Positions 45,201-55,329 of a stretch of DNA of 64,000 nt are shown here, piece by piece. A model generated the notes under the pieces. It made no database searches, was not told the origin of the DNA, and saw only the letters and a program-made list of their open reading frames with translations. The stretch comes from Rhabditophanes sp. KR3021 (lineage: Eukaryota > Nematoda > Chromadorea > Rhabditida > Alloionematidae), in assembly GCA_963281155.1 (NCBI GenBank), contig CAUJLY010000005.1, positions 310,001 to 374,000 of the forward strand, written 5' to 3'. Position 1 is the stretch's first letter. Every line of letters begins with the position of its first letter. A program made the translations under genes and the position numbers.

Positions 45201-45490
45201 TGTTCTATAAACATGAATCTTGCGGACAATGTACTCCTTGTCGTGAGGGCTGTGACTGGTTGAATAAAGTAATGTGGAGATTCATGCATGGCAAGGCACA
45301 GAAATCAGAAATTGACGCCGTTTGGGAGTTGTCTAAGCAAATTGAAGGACATACCATCTGTGCTCTTGGAGATGCTGCTGCTTGGCCTGTCCAAGGACTT
45401 ATCCGCCACTTTAGACCGGAGTTGGAGCAAAGAATGGCTGCTTATGCGGAGAAGGAAACGGCTGGAAAATGTTCTGCTCAAAAGTTGTAA
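42217..45490 (+). CDS. nuo-1: NADH:ubiquinone oxidoreductase 51-kDa flavoprotein (NDUFV1)
   Basis: Exons 42217-42262, 42304 to about 42777, 43182-43374, a 2-nt exon 43423-43424, and 44778-45490 give about 475 residues, the normal length. A mitochondrial-type N-terminus is followed by the FMN site ([30 protein letters not shown]), the NADH site ([20 protein letters not shown]) and the N3 cluster motif [12 protein letters not shown] with its fourth Cys in HTICALGD. The protein takes electrons from NADH to FMN and then Fe-S cluster N3 in complex I. At the second intron the nearest GT leaves one extra G. The 2-nt exon AG restores PPFPADIGVFG. The last intron (1.35 kb) contains a gene on the opposite strand. 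Confidence 0.93.
42779..43181 (+). other. Second nuo-1 intron with two acceptors and a direct repeat
   Basis: The intron starts with a complete short-intron-like unit ending attttag at 42822, then continues about 360 nt to the real acceptor at 43181. A direct repeat TTAACTAATTATT is found at 42800-42812 and 43159-43171, so the extra sequence may be an insertion with a target duplication. Using the GT at 42779 leaves one surplus base relative to the conserved Asn-Glu-Ala stretch. Confidence 0.5.
43423..43424 (+). other. 2-nt microexon (AG) of nuo-1
   Basis: It is preceded by a 48-nt intron (gtatgc...tttcattttag) and followed at once by a GTAATA donor. Joining CC + AG + CC gives CCAGCC, Pro-Ala, exactly the residues conserved in the family between PPF and DIGVFG. 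Any direct join of the flanking exons is off frame. Confidence 0.68.
43838..44588 (-). CDS. Nested unknown gene inside a nuo-1 intron
   Basis: Three minus-strand exons 44588-44374, 44339-43997 and 43957-43838 (introns 34 and 39 nt) give 225 residues. The second intron uses a GTGTAAG donor that keeps the frame. The N-terminus is acidic and helical ([21 protein letters not shown]). The middle has Cys-rich [19 protein letters not shown]. The C-terminus reads [20 protein letters not shown]. No signal peptide or known domain recognised. All three exons join without stops, which argues for a functional gene. Confidence 0.6.
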
Positions 45491-45699
45491 GGAAAAAAGA
45501 AGGCTTCCCACTCATTTCTCCAGACAACTTTATTTAGGATGAGGACTTTTAATATGATAAAACAAAAATTGTTTATATGCTTTTTAATAGAAACTGAATA
45601 AGAGACTTTTTTATTACTTCTATTGCATCATTTACATTCTTGCATTCACGAATAAGGCTTTTGTCTGTATCTTTACTTCTCTTTATTTTCTAAATTAAC

Positions 45700-45710
45700 T
45701 TCCTTCTTAG
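45700..45710 (+). promoter_or_regulatory. Probable trans-splice acceptor of PUS7
   Basis: The run ttccttcttag ends two bases before the start codon, with no upstream exon visible. The gene starts only about 220 nt after the nuo-1 stop, so co-transcription is possible. Confidence 0.45.
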
Positions 45711-45712
45711 AT

Positions 45713-47497
45713 ATGACGTCTGAAGAAAGCATACCTACCCCAGATGATATTACCAAAATCATCCAAACCGGCGAAGCTGGTGTAACCGATACTGACATAG
45801 CCAAACTTACCCAAACTCAAAATCCTGCCACTGACAAAATGATCCAAGCTGACGATACTGGCATAAGTGCATATGCAGATCCCGAAAACTGGGAAAGCAT
45901 ACCGTGTGTCTTTAAGTTGTTGTTTTCGGACTTTATTGTTGAGGAGTTGGAGAATGGAGAAGTTGTGACGTTGTGGCCTTTGGAAAAAGAAGAGCTACAA
46001 GAGGTTCCCGGTGAAGGGGAGAAAAGCGCCGAGAAATCACCTCCTGCCGACATCCTACCACTTCCAAAAGGATTTTGTGAAGAAAATGTGACCTTAGCCA
46101 TGTCCTTGCCAAAAGGCGAAACTCTCCTCATTGACACTACCCCCCTTGACAAGGAAGAAAGAACAGCCATTCACAAGTACATTCGCGACCTCAACCCTAA
46201 CCTCAACTCCAAAACCGAAGGAGACTCTATTGTTATTAGTGTCGCCAGTCGGGCAGACCGCAAACGTCGTGCCTGGCCGGAAGGACAACCTGACTACCTC
46301 TACTTCACACTGTCTAAAGAGTTCAAAGATACTAGCTACTGCATCAGGGAACTCTCCTTCAAAAGCGGTCTCAATATGAAAGCTTTCAGCTTTTGTGGAA
46401 CCAAGGACAGGAGAGGTGTAACTAGTCAGAGGGTCTCTTGCTACCGTGTTCCTAAAGAGAAGATGGCAAATATAGCTGAAGCTATTAAAAACACCAGGAT
46501 CCACAACTTTTCCTACAGGCAAAAGCAACTTGACATGGGTTGCAACGAAGGAAATAGATTCAGTATCATTTTGAGAGATGTTCCGAAGGAGTTGGGGATG
46601 GAGGCAGTGGCAAAGCGCATAGAAGGAATCGGAAAGTACGGTTTCCTGAACTACTTTGGCCATCAAAGATTTGGAACTCTCGGAGTCAATACAGCTGAAA
46701 TCGGGCGTCTCTTATTGAATGAAAACTTCCAAGAAGCACTAGACAAGATCATCCTCACCAAACTAACAAACTCCACCAATGACTTCAAAGCCGCCTTAGA
46801 AAGTTACGAGGCTGACAAAGACGCCAAAAAAGCGTACAACATGCTTGGTGCAAACTCAAAATTCAAATCAATCGAAGGGCAACTTTTAAATGGACTCCTC
46901 AAATACAATGGAAACGCCAAGGAAGCTCTTCTTCAATCACTCCAAAGAGAAAGCCTCAGTCTGTATATCCACGCCTTCCAAAGTTACATCTGGAACCATG
47001 TTGTTAGTGAGAGAATCAACAAGTATGGACCAATTATCTTGCCAGGTGACTTTGATGAAAATGGAAAAGTTTTGGAAGAAGGAAGCACTATTTTCGATAT
47101 TGCTATCCCGTTGGTATCTATTGAGATGGATTTGCCTGAAAATGAGACGAAGGAGATGATTGTTAGGCATATGGAGAGGTTTGGTGTTTCAAAAGAATCC
47201 TTCAGACCGCTTCTGAAACGTTGTATGGTCAGCAAAACGTTTCGAAAGATGTTCAAAAAAGCCACTAGTCAAATTAAGTGTGAACTTATCAATTATGAGG
47301 AGGAGCGTCAACTACTCCAGCGGGAATTACTTGCTGATGCCATTCAAAAGGAAGGAACCACTTTCACAGGTCTCAAGGTTCAATTTTCTTTGGGTTCTGG
47401 AGATTATGCTACGATGTTGTTGCGTGAGTTTTTGCGCTTCAATGTTGACAAGGAAAGTCAAAAGGCTTTGGGTAATGTTGTTGGGGATCGGGCATGA
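45713..47497 (+). CDS. PUS7: Pseudouridylate synthase 7 (TruD family)
   Basis: One exon of 594 residues. An acidic, Thr-rich N-terminus is followed by the TruD core: SKEFKDTSYCIRELS, FSFCGTKDRRGVTSQ with the catalytic Asp of GTKD, GNRFSIILRD, FLNYFGHQRFG and SLYIHAFQSYIWNHV. The enzyme isomerises uridine to pseudouridine at U-N-U-A-R sites in tRNA and other RNAs, in nucleus and cytoplasm. Length and order match eukaryotic PUS7, with the TRUD insertion domain in the second half. It follows nuo-1 closely on the same strand, which would allow an operon, but no clear evidence for it was seen. Confidence 0.94.
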   Translation: MTSEESIPTPDDITKIIQTGEAGVTDTDIAKLTQTQNPATDKMIQADDTGISAYADPENWESIPCVFKLLFSDFIVEELENGEVVTLWPLEKEELQEVPGEGEKSAEKSPPADILPLPKGFCEENVTLAMSLPKGETLLIDTTPLDKEERTAIHKYIRDLNPNLNSKTEGDSIVISVASRADRKRRAWPEGQPDYLYFTLSKEFKDTSYCIRELSFKSGLNMKAFSFCGTKDRRGVTSQRVSCYRVPKEKMANIAEAIKNTRIHNFSYRQKQLDMGCNEGNRFSIILRDVPKELGMEAVAKRIEGIGKYGFLNYFGHQRFGTLGVNTAEIGRLLLNENFQEALDKIILTKLTNSTNDFKAALESYEADKDAKKAYNMLGANSKFKSIEGQLLNGLLKYNGNAKEALLQSLQRESLSLYIHAFQSYIWNHVVSERINKYGPIILPGDFDENGKVLEEGSTIFDIAIPLVSIEMDLPENETKEMIVRHMERFGVSKESFRPLLKRCMVSKTFRKMFKKATSQIKCELINYEEERQLLQRELLADAIQKEGTTFTGLKVQFSLGSGDYATMLLREFLRFNVDKESQKALGNVVGDRA

Positions 47498-47836
47498 ACG
47501 CTCATATCGGACACCCATTTCTGTTAATTTTTTGTTTCGTCAATCCAAGTTTATATCTTATTGTTTCTGCTCATTTATTGTTACTGGGATGTATTGAAAA
47601 TTACTTGCATTCATTTCTGTTAGTTTTTGATGGTGGGAGATCCCCAAATCCTTCGCATGTTTCTTTTTATAACGATTGTTATTTGGGGCTGAAGCAAGCA
47701 AAACTTTCCACTTTTTTTAAATCTGTCTTTTAATTTTAATAAATTTAGTATAAACTATTTATAGAACATTTTTATTTACAACCCGTTTTATTATATCACT
47801 ACATTATTATTACACTTATACCGATATTAAAGGCCA
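47498..47836. other. Convergent spacer between PUS7 and srx receptor
   Basis: 3' untranslated sequence of both genes; AATAAA near 47739. No other feature. Confidence 0.45.
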
Positions 47837-48920
47837 TTACTTTTTACTGCCACAATTAGTAAATATCTTTCGAATCTCGGCATTGAAAAGCATGAGGATG
47901 ACGCCGTCTAGAGCGTGGCAGAGTTCCCAAGCTACGCTGGTAAACGCCATTATTGAAAGTGGTTCGGTGAAGTAGACGCTGATCAGGTAGAACGAATTTA
48001 TCTCAGCCAAAAAAAGGAGATTCTGGCAGAAGGCTTGTAGGAAAAACTTTATCCGATGCTTGTTTTGAGTTTGTGGCCTTTCTTTCTTGGGACCAACTTG
48101 ACTTTTAAAGTTTACTATCGTACGTCGGTAAAAGGTCTTAGTTCCCAAATTTGTTTTTCTCCCATCGGCAGCCGTTGTTTGTTGTTGTGTTTTGAGTTCT
48201 AGGGTATTTTTGTTGTTTCTAGTTCGATGCCATAACTTGGCAAATATCAACAAATCCGTCACAATCGTAAATGAAACATAAACCAAGCTAATGTAGAAGT
48301 CTATGATTCCACCCAAAATATGGCTGCATTCACTTAAACTAAAAGTCCACAAATAAGCTTCTGCATCGAAGTAATAATCACAGTACCTCCCAAAATACGG
48401 GAGGATATGAATGGTGGCAATGACCCAAATAGATCCCACATAATAACATGAATTGCGGAAGGTAAATATTTTATTGTATTTTAGGGGGAAATAAATAGCT
48501 ATAAGTCAAAAAATTATTGTTTTACAGAAAACTAAATTTACCTAGAAATCTATTTACGCAAATAAAGACATGCGAGTACATTGAAATATACCAGAAAAAC
48601 ATTCCTAATTGGCCAAATTTGGTGTTAATCAAATAGATGAAGTCTGACTTGTTTTGAAACAAAATCATTGGTGAGCCAAAACATACAAAAATCGTCAAAA
48701 CTCCTATATTTGAAATACAATGCGAAAAACAAATATAGCCAAATACATTCTGCATTTCAGTAATCTTTCTTATCTTGTATACACAAACTCCATTAACACA
48801 AATTCCTACCACTCCAATAATAAATAAAATCAAAAAAGCCGTAATATACTCTTGCATCTTTTCCGACTCAAATAGGGAAAAGGAGGTGGTTGTAGGGGGA
48901 AAAAAAGTGACTAATGACAT
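47837..48920 (-). CDS. Serpentine chemoreceptor, srx class
   Basis: Exons 48920-48542 and 48498-47837 (intron 43 nt) give 346 residues with seven hydrophobic segments. Landmarks: GVVGICVNGVCVYKI in segment 1, VFGYICFSHC, the third-segment end VNRFLAIYFPLKYNKIF (the NRF/Y motif of Srx receptors), KFFLQAFCQN before segment 6 and a C-terminal FNAEIRKIF. The long basic third loop (residues about 225-265) is typical. It is expected in ciliated sensory neurons; the ligand is unknown. The frame is fully open. Confidence 0.8.
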
Positions 48921-49425
48921 ATCAACAACCTGAGCATTGGTCTTAATTAGATATAATGAAATATAAATTAGTAAACCACTTCCTTAAATAGTTTCTTGTG
49001 TAGAAGAGTACTTTTGATATGGAAATTATAGATTGCTTCAAAATTAACCTCTAATTGAATGGCATTATAAGAAGGAATGAATGGCTTGTTGATGAGATAC
49101 CTTTATAAAGTAACTACAATATACCCACTGCTTTTCAAATATTTTTCTGTCACAAGAAAGACCGTCCCATAATTTTGCGATACTGCTACGTATTTGTTTT
49201 TGCCTTAATTAGTCTCTTTACTAAGTTTAATATGTTATAGTCGTAATGTGACAGCTTCCCTTCTAATGTAGTTAACTTTTTCAAAATGGCATACCTATAC
49301 AGTTTAATTGAAAATTAGGATTGGTTTGATTAGACAGGTGTTTTAAGAAGGCTTTTATAAGGATTAAATTACACAAAGTGGGGAACAAATTGTACAAAGT
49401 ATAGCATTTATTATACAAGGTATGT
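48921..49425. other. Spacer
   Basis: AT-rich promoter region of the srx gene and 3' region of apc-11. No open frame of note. Confidence 0.4.
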
Positions 49426-50115
49426 CTAGCTGATTACACCTAGAATAGACTCTCCATTTTTCCATTCTTGACGGCACAAAGGACAATGTGGTTTTGTGGC
49501 TTGGCCATCGGTCCATTTGTTGATACAATGCAGGTGGAATGGATGTCTGCAGGTTCCTACCACTAATGGGCATTCATCACCGGGGGTTTTGCATTCGATA
49601 CAACATGCTTCGAAGGGCATTCGGCAGATGCCACAAGTGTCGTCACTTCCATTAGTCCATTTCCACTCACTAAAAAATTTGTACTTTTTGATGACAATAC
49701 TAAGTTCTGTGGTGGAGGGAAGATTTTGTTTGGTGGGACGAGAACGAACTGGCTTTCCGGTTGGACGACGAGTCCGTTTCGGGTGGTCTACAGCGTCTGC
49801 TTCTTTTTTTAAATCCATTGCTGCTAGCTGGGCTCTTTTGGCGGTTCGAGATATTCCCTTAGAATGGTTCATCGGGTCGAAGCCCCCTTTCATAAACAAA
49901 GCATGATTATCTGGCGGTGGACCGTCATACTCAACTGACGATTTAGAGCCAATAGAGTCATCGTCTTGCGACTCATCAGAACTATCCGACTTCCAAGGAG
50001 CATTGCAAGTATCAGAATCTTCATCTGATTCAATTGTAGCCTCAGCCCCTAAATTTGATTTAAGAGTCGAAAATTTACCACCATATAAATCCACAGCAGA
50101 AGACTCACGGTCCAT
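49426..50115 (-). CDS. apc-11: Anaphase-promoting complex RING subunit APC11 with long N-terminal extension
   Basis: One exon of 229 residues. The last 80 are the APC11 RING-H2: WTNGSDDTCGICRMPFEACC, CKTPGDECPLVVGTCRHPFHLHC, and HCPLCRQEWK, with all zinc ligands present. APC11 is the catalytic RING that pairs with APC2 and an E2 to ubiquitinate mitotic regulators. Typical APC11 proteins are about 85-135 residues. Here about 145 extra residues precede the RING: an acidic Ser/Asp stretch (DEDSDTCNAPWKSDSSDES) then a basic one (HPKRTRRPTGKPVRSRP). The extension is in the same open frame, so it is real if the ATG at 50115 is used. A shorter start is possible but no well-placed ATG lies directly before the RING. 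Confidence 0.86.
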   Translation of the reverse strand: MDRESSAVDLYGGKFSTLKSNLGAEATIESDEDSDTCNAPWKSDSSDESQDDDSIGSKSSVEYDGPPPDNHALFMKGGFDPMNHSKGISRTAKRAQLAAMDLKKEADAVDHPKRTRRPTGKPVRSRPTKQNLPSTTELSIVIKKYKFFSEWKWTNGSDDTCGICRMPFEACCIECKTPGDECPLVVGTCRHPFHLHCINKWTDGQATKPHCPLCRQEWKNGESILGVIS

Positions 50116-50381
50116 TTTATAGTAGTAATATTAATATTCTTATTAAAGTTATGGTCAAATTGAGCCAAACGAGATTTGTTTTGATTCACATTAAAAAGCT
50201 ATATCTATCAACACATCCTTGGAGAGACGTTTCTTCAATCTAAAATAATTATACATAGGAAGAGAATAACATTTATTGAAACACATAACCGTTTATTTAA
50301 CAATGTAATTATTAGATATTAGCGAAGAACTCAGACCAAATGGAAAAGATGCTAATTCGAGTTTAGTCTTTTGTTTTTGAC

Positions 50382-51333
50382 TTGCCAAGATTGGTTTTTT
50401 GGGTTAAGAAGATATTATTATGGGAACTTGTTTTAATCTTGTTTGAAGGAGTTGCCGATGAAGATCAAGTTTGTGAATTGTCGATATTGGAAGACACAAT
50501 TGTTGCCATTACTGGAATAATTGGAGTTGCCTTAATTGTGATGGCTTTGTTTTCATTAATGAATAAAATCAGAGCAGTATTCGGTAGAATTGTTGCTTCT
50601 TTTTGGTTTCAAACATTTGATTATTGCCTTTTCACATATTTTGGATTTCTCTTTTGCCATTTATTAAATCGCCTCATTATCTTCGAATCGGCACCAACAC
50701 CGCTTCAATTTACTCAAACATTGCCTGTAACGCAATGCTTCATTTGATCTTTTGTTATCTCTCAACACATTTAGGGCAGCTTATTTTATCGTGTCCTACA
50801 CGAAGTTCCTTCCTCTCGAAAAAAGATGGAAATACATCTTATTTGTTTCAATATACAGTTCCATCATACCACCCCCATACTTTTCAAGTTACCGCAACCT
50901 CGCCTACCACAACAAAGACTTAGTCTTACAATGGTCAAAAACAAAATGCGACGGACTGCTACAACTTCTCTTTGCCTTTGGATACTCTTTCCTTGTGGTA
51001 AGCCTCAGTTTGTTGATGGACTTGGTGGTTCTCTTCGAAATTTACCGATTCCATTACAACCACACCTTACCTTACTCAGCCAGACATAAATTTCATCCCC
51101 GCGACATTTCCTTTTTGTATCAATCTCTTACAGTCAATATCATCCTGATGAAAAAAACAATCTTCGTTCCTTTTATTACCCCATTCTGTATAAGTGGACT
51201 TTGCAAATGTATGGCATCTACGTTCGTGGTTGAGATGGCTATTATTGTCTGCAAAAGTTCGATTTATTGGAATCATCTACAGATACACTTGGTGCATTGT
51301 AAGAAACACCATCTTCAGTTGGTTCCTTTTTGA
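50382..51333 (+). pseudogene. Broken serpentine receptor, srx-like
   Basis: Three successive frames carry parts of one seven-pass receptor. Frame one (50382-50620) has segment 1 (TIVAITGIIGVALIVMALF). Frame two (50624-50765) has the segment 2-3 region (IYSNIACNAMLHLIFCYL). Frame three (50731-51333) has FRAAYFIVSYTKFLPLEKRW, segment 5 and FLYQSLTVNIILMKKTIF. The changes of frame at about 50620 and 50765 have no room for introns. An in-frame TAG at 50364-50366 separates the first ATG (50340) from the rest. It is best explained as a recently inactivated gene, unless the assembly has several indels. Confidence 0.6.
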
Positions 51334-51646
51334 GAATTTTAAACAATAAACACAACAAATATATGCACATATTATTCGACTTTGACACAAAGCAACTATA
51401 AGCATTTAAGAATAAAAAATAACATCATTATTTACTCATCATCTCATAGATCACTTTATGGGTTAGGAAGCTTTGAAGTTACAATAAATTGGTGGTACTG
51501 ATTTAATATTGTTTTAAAATAATTATTATTTAAACATATTTTTGTGGAGGACGCTTGTTCAGGAAAGTTCCAATAAGTCAGAATGAAAGGTTTTAATATT
51601 AAGTATTTATTTGAAACAAAATGAAATAATTAAAAATTTACATCAA
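51334..51646. other. Short AT-rich spacer before tRNA
   Basis: No open frame or repeat; tRNA 5' flank. Confidence 0.4.
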
Positions 51647-51728
51647 GCAACCATGTCCGAGCGGTTAAGGAGATTGATTAGAAATCAATTGGGCTTTGCC
51701 CGCGCAGGTTCGAATCCTGCTGGTTGCG
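51647..51728 (+). tRNA. tRNA-Ser(AGA)
   Basis: An 82-nt cloverleaf without intron. The acceptor stem GCAACCA pairs with TGGTTGC, with discriminator G at 51728. The A box is intact. The anticodon stem ATTGA/TCAAT holds the loop TTAGAAA, anticodon AGA at 51680-51682. The long variable arm GGGC-TTT-GCCC is diagnostic of type II (Ser/Leu) tRNAs. The T arm is GCAGG-TTCGAAT-CCTGC. The AGA anticodon would be read as inosine and decode UCU, UCC and UCA. Confidence 0.95.
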
Positions 51729-51730
51729 AC

Positions 51731-51744
51731 ATTTTTTTTCTTTT
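51731..51744 (+). terminator. RNA polymerase III terminator of the tRNA
   Basis: A run of eight T directly after the tRNA, then CTTTTT. This is the standard polymerase III stop. Confidence 0.8.
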
Positions 51745-53139
51745 TAATCAATTATTCCAAAGGAGGGAGTATATATTGGTTACTTAAATAGTTAGCGAAT
51801 TATTTTAATACAAATCTTAAAATATTGCTTTATGGGTGACTGGATAACAAGACAAGTAAATGTACACAGACTTTTTTAGACTTGGATACGTTGATTATGT
51901 TCAAATATGGGAAGATAAATTACAAAACATATGAAAATGTCATGAGTAGCTTGAACAACTATCAGGAAAAGGAGTATTTTGTGTGTGGATACATTATGTG
52001 TTTAACATGTAATCATCCCTCTTGGCTAAACTGAGTTCATGATCTTGTATTTACTAACATTGTATGAATGAAAACGCTCATTTGCAGCATATAATTTGTT
52101 GTTTGTGGTATACTTGTGTAAATTTAATAAAGTTTATTTGTTACGTTTGTAATTTCTTTTAAATTATACTTTTGCACTCTAAATATTTTCTCCATTTGAT
52201 TTTTTAAATAAGTCAAAAAATATTTACAATCATTGAGTTTATCGGCTTTGAACAAATAAAAAATGGAATGCCAACAAGCCAATGATAGGTTAACTCTCGA
52301 AAGCAAACCAAACTTTGTACTATAAAACCTTTTGATTAAACCTAAATGTTTAATCAGACTTAACCAAAATTTAATTTGCCGTATTTTATTTTAATGAATG
52401 TATTAGATTCGTCCGTAATAAAGCTCCTCCTCCCTTTAACAACTCCAAATTTGGTAATTTTAAAAAAGAAACGTCTAATTGTGAGGTTATAAAGTTTATT
52501 GGTGGATGCAGGCAATCATGTTTAGTAAAAATGTGAGTTCTGTTCAAAGCCATAATTCTCACTGCAATTTCGGGGTTACTTCAAGTAGGCTGTGTTTGCT
52601 GCTACGATGCTTTCAATAAAACTCCAAAGACTAAAAATGAAAACACAGTCATGTCACACAATTTTGACTGTAGAAGAAAGTGTGCAATTGAAAAAAGATC
52701 TTATGCGATCCATGGCAACAAATGAAAGAATTGTTCATATTTAAAAGAACGTTTTTGGTCTTCAAAACTGCTGAAAATGATATCTCCGGTAAGATCAACC
52801 TTCTTTTGCATAACTTATAACGTTGGTAGAAAAATATCACACCTACATATCATTCCCAATTGGAGTAGGGAAATTATTATGTTATCAACTGCCAAGTTTA
52901 TGCAAAAAAAGATGTCTCGGAAAATGGATTGCGTATCTTGTATTTTATAAATGGATGATAAAAAATAAGCATTGAAACTGTTTATTTTTCCAATTAAGAA
53001 GGGATGAAATTTTGGCCTAAAAATATAAACAATTTATTTTCCTTTTACAAAATTGAAGCTATTTGGGTTGTAGTAAAAATTGGATTTATAATCAGTGCAT
53101 AAAAGACAATTAAAAGTTAATTTGAAATTGTAAAATATT
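51745..53139. other. 1.4-kb AT-rich spacer
   Basis: No gene, RNA or repeat I can support. Short open frames here lack coding character. Confidence 0.4.
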
Positions 53140-54003
53140 CTATACAAGATCGTATCTTCTAGGAACATCTACTTCTTTAGGCCTACACATGCTCCATACG
53201 ACAAAAATAGTAACCAATATACAGGTGATTTCAATAAAATGACGAATATTAAAATAATAGTTAGGTTGTGATTGTTTATCATCAGGAAAACATTCAGTAA
53301 TTGGTGATGCCACCTCAACATCAATGCCATTCGTTGAAAACTTGTTGATATGACCAACGTAAAAAGGAACTTTCTCATAACAAACATGGCCAATCTTGCG
53401 ACTTTTGATAATTTTGGTTGGTTTAAAAGTGGTGCAAGAGGTGAAAAGCAAAGTTTGGTTCAAGTAATATCCTCTCACACTCTCCAAACCAAGTCTTTCC
53501 AATAAAAAAGCATTAACTTTGTCAACATCAACAAGTGGCTCATTAAATAATCCAATGTCTGGACACATTTCTTCTTTCAATTGTTCCAAAGCACTATGTT
53601 CATCTAAAGTGATTTCCTGCGTCATATTATCATTCCCTGCCAACATCATCCAAATATTGTTCCCAACATAATCATACCCTGAATGCACGCAATCGGGAGT
53701 AAAAGATGGTCTTTGTGACTGATAAATTTTAGAAAAATTTTGCAAGTGAATCCTGTAATCATTCCATGCAATAATGTCTGTCCTATTTTGCTGACAAGAA
53801 TCAGTTAAAAAATTGTAATTTATAATATGAACAGACTTCTTCTGATAGTCGGCACCATCACAATTGATTTGTGGAATTTTGGCGATTCTATCGGGAAACC
53901 TTAAACAATACCTCAACCCATGACACCTCACAAAAATAGTCAACAATGCAAAGTAGTAAATTATTTTTATCTTCAATAAAGATAACCACACCATCATTAG
54001 CAT
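53140..54003 (-). CDS. Single-pass membrane glycoprotein, local family member 1
   Basis: One exon of 287 residues. An N-terminal hydrophobic signal (IIYYFALLTIFVRCHG) is followed by an ectodomain with several Cys and N-glycosylation sites (NRTD, NFSK, NMTQ, NQTL), a transmembrane segment (IEITCILVTIFVVWSMC) and a short tail. Family block: SRKIGHVCYEKVPF, then FSTNGID and C. The same block, CYxKVP-type followed by F-T-x-D-G-I, occurs in three other loci at 54.4, 55.3 and 61.2 kb. Function unknown. The layout (signal, Cys-rich ectodomain, one C-terminal membrane pass) is shared with many receptors and envelope-type glycoproteins, and no stronger assignment is justified. Confidence 0.7.
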   Translation of the reverse strand: MLMMVWLSLLKIKIIYYFALLTIFVRCHGLRYCLRFPDRIAKIPQINCDGADYQKKSVHIINYNFLTDSCQQNRTDIIAWNDYRIHLQNFSKIYQSQRPSFTPDCVHSGYDYVGNNIWMMLAGNDNMTQEITLDEHSALEQLKEEMCPDIGLFNEPLVDVDKVNAFLLERLGLESVRGYYLNQTLLFTSCTTFKPTKIIKSRKIGHVCYEKVPFYVGHINKFSTNGIDVEVASPITECFPDDKQSQPNYYFNIRHFIEITCILVTIFVVWSMCRPKEVDVPRRYDLV

Positions 54004-54443
54004 TCCTTAGGATTTTTATAAATGTAAAATATGCAATTAAATATTATATAGTAAAGTTCAATATTATATAATTATTTGATAAGAATGGTGATTTTTGTTA
54101 ACAAGTGAATAGTAGACAACTGTCAGAAAATATATTTACAGATGTGATATTCGACTAAGGAGCTTTGTTTGTAAATAATATTTTTTTGTTCTTTTGACAC
54201 ATCTCACGCTCTTGCCACCTAACGACTGTATTTTTGTTAATGTTTATTTGAATAATATTAAAAAATAATTGTTTTGAATATTTTGAAATGATGAGCAAAT
54301 GTATCCCTTATCAATTTTATAAATAGATCACTTAATGTTTAAAAATTGTATTTAATGTTTAGAAAAATTTCATTGTTAAAAATCACTTTTAAAGAGAAAG
54401 TTAAATGTTATGCTTGAGGTAAATGTTAACAACTTTTTAATTA
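54004..54443. other. Spacer within the membrane protein cluster
   Basis: AT-rich; no coding remnants recognised. Confidence 0.35.
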
Positions 54444-55106
54444 TTAAGTAGACATATTTAGTTTGTTTGTGTATCGATAGATTTCACAATTTAGAACAAT
54501 TAAAATAAAAGCAACGATACAAGAAAGGGATGTAATAATGTAAACTGTTTCCTCTGCTTCTATTTCTGGTTCACATCCAACAATTGCTGACTCATTCACC
54601 ATTCCAATTCCATCTGTTGTAAATCTAAGTTGGCCATTTCTTAAAATGACAGGAACTTTATCATAACATATACCATTAATACGCTTAGACCGAACAATCT
54701 CAGTGACATCAACAACTTTGCAATCACTGATTAAGAGTTCCTTTCCATCCAAATAGATGTCATGAGCCGTCCCATTATAGTCTTCAGAAATTAAATGAAA
54801 CTTGGAGTTAGTCAAATTTCTCATAACTTGGTAAACATCACTTTTAATAGTTTGAATCTGAAGGAAAAGCGCTGCTCCTCCACTATAATCATCACCAAAC
54901 TTAATTCTATTTTTTGAATAAACAGGCCCAATCATCCATCTATTCTTCCAATATATCTAGTCGTCTAAAAAATTGTATCTAATAACGGTAACTAAGTCGT
55001 AATTAAATGGCCTAAACATCCACTCTGGATCTGATTCTTTTAAATCAAGTTCGTTGAACTTTTTGGGATTATCTGTATGACTTGAACACTCATAGGCAGC
55101 CTCCAT
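54444..55106 (-). pseudogene. Membrane glycoprotein family member 2, with in-frame stop
   Basis: A minus-strand frame from the ATG at 55106 to 54444 is open except for a TAG at 54959-54957. The downstream part (163 codons) carries the family block KRINGICYDKVPV, FTTDGIG, C and a transmembrane segment (IITSLSCIVAFILIVL). The upstream part has no signal peptide. Compared with members 1 and 4 the N-terminal ectodomain is partly lost. It is probably non-functional, although use of a later ATG at 54935 would give a short membrane protein. Confidence 0.55.
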
Positions 55107-55329
55107 TATTTTGAATAATAAAAATGATTTGATGAATAATTTTTTATCTGATAATAAAGGGAAATGTTATGTTTTTGAATATTTTTGCAATAGCATCATT
55201 TTGTTTGTTTATTAATAGGATCAAATGAAAGGGTAAAAGAAGTGTAATTTAATAAAAACAGTGATTCATCTAAATATACTAATTTATTAAAAAAATAATT
55301 AATGACGTTTAAAAGTATGAAATTGTATA

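Noticed and set aside
50752..51333. Independent 193-residue membrane protein
   Set aside because: It aligns in order with the second half of a serpentine receptor whose first half lies just upstream in other frames.
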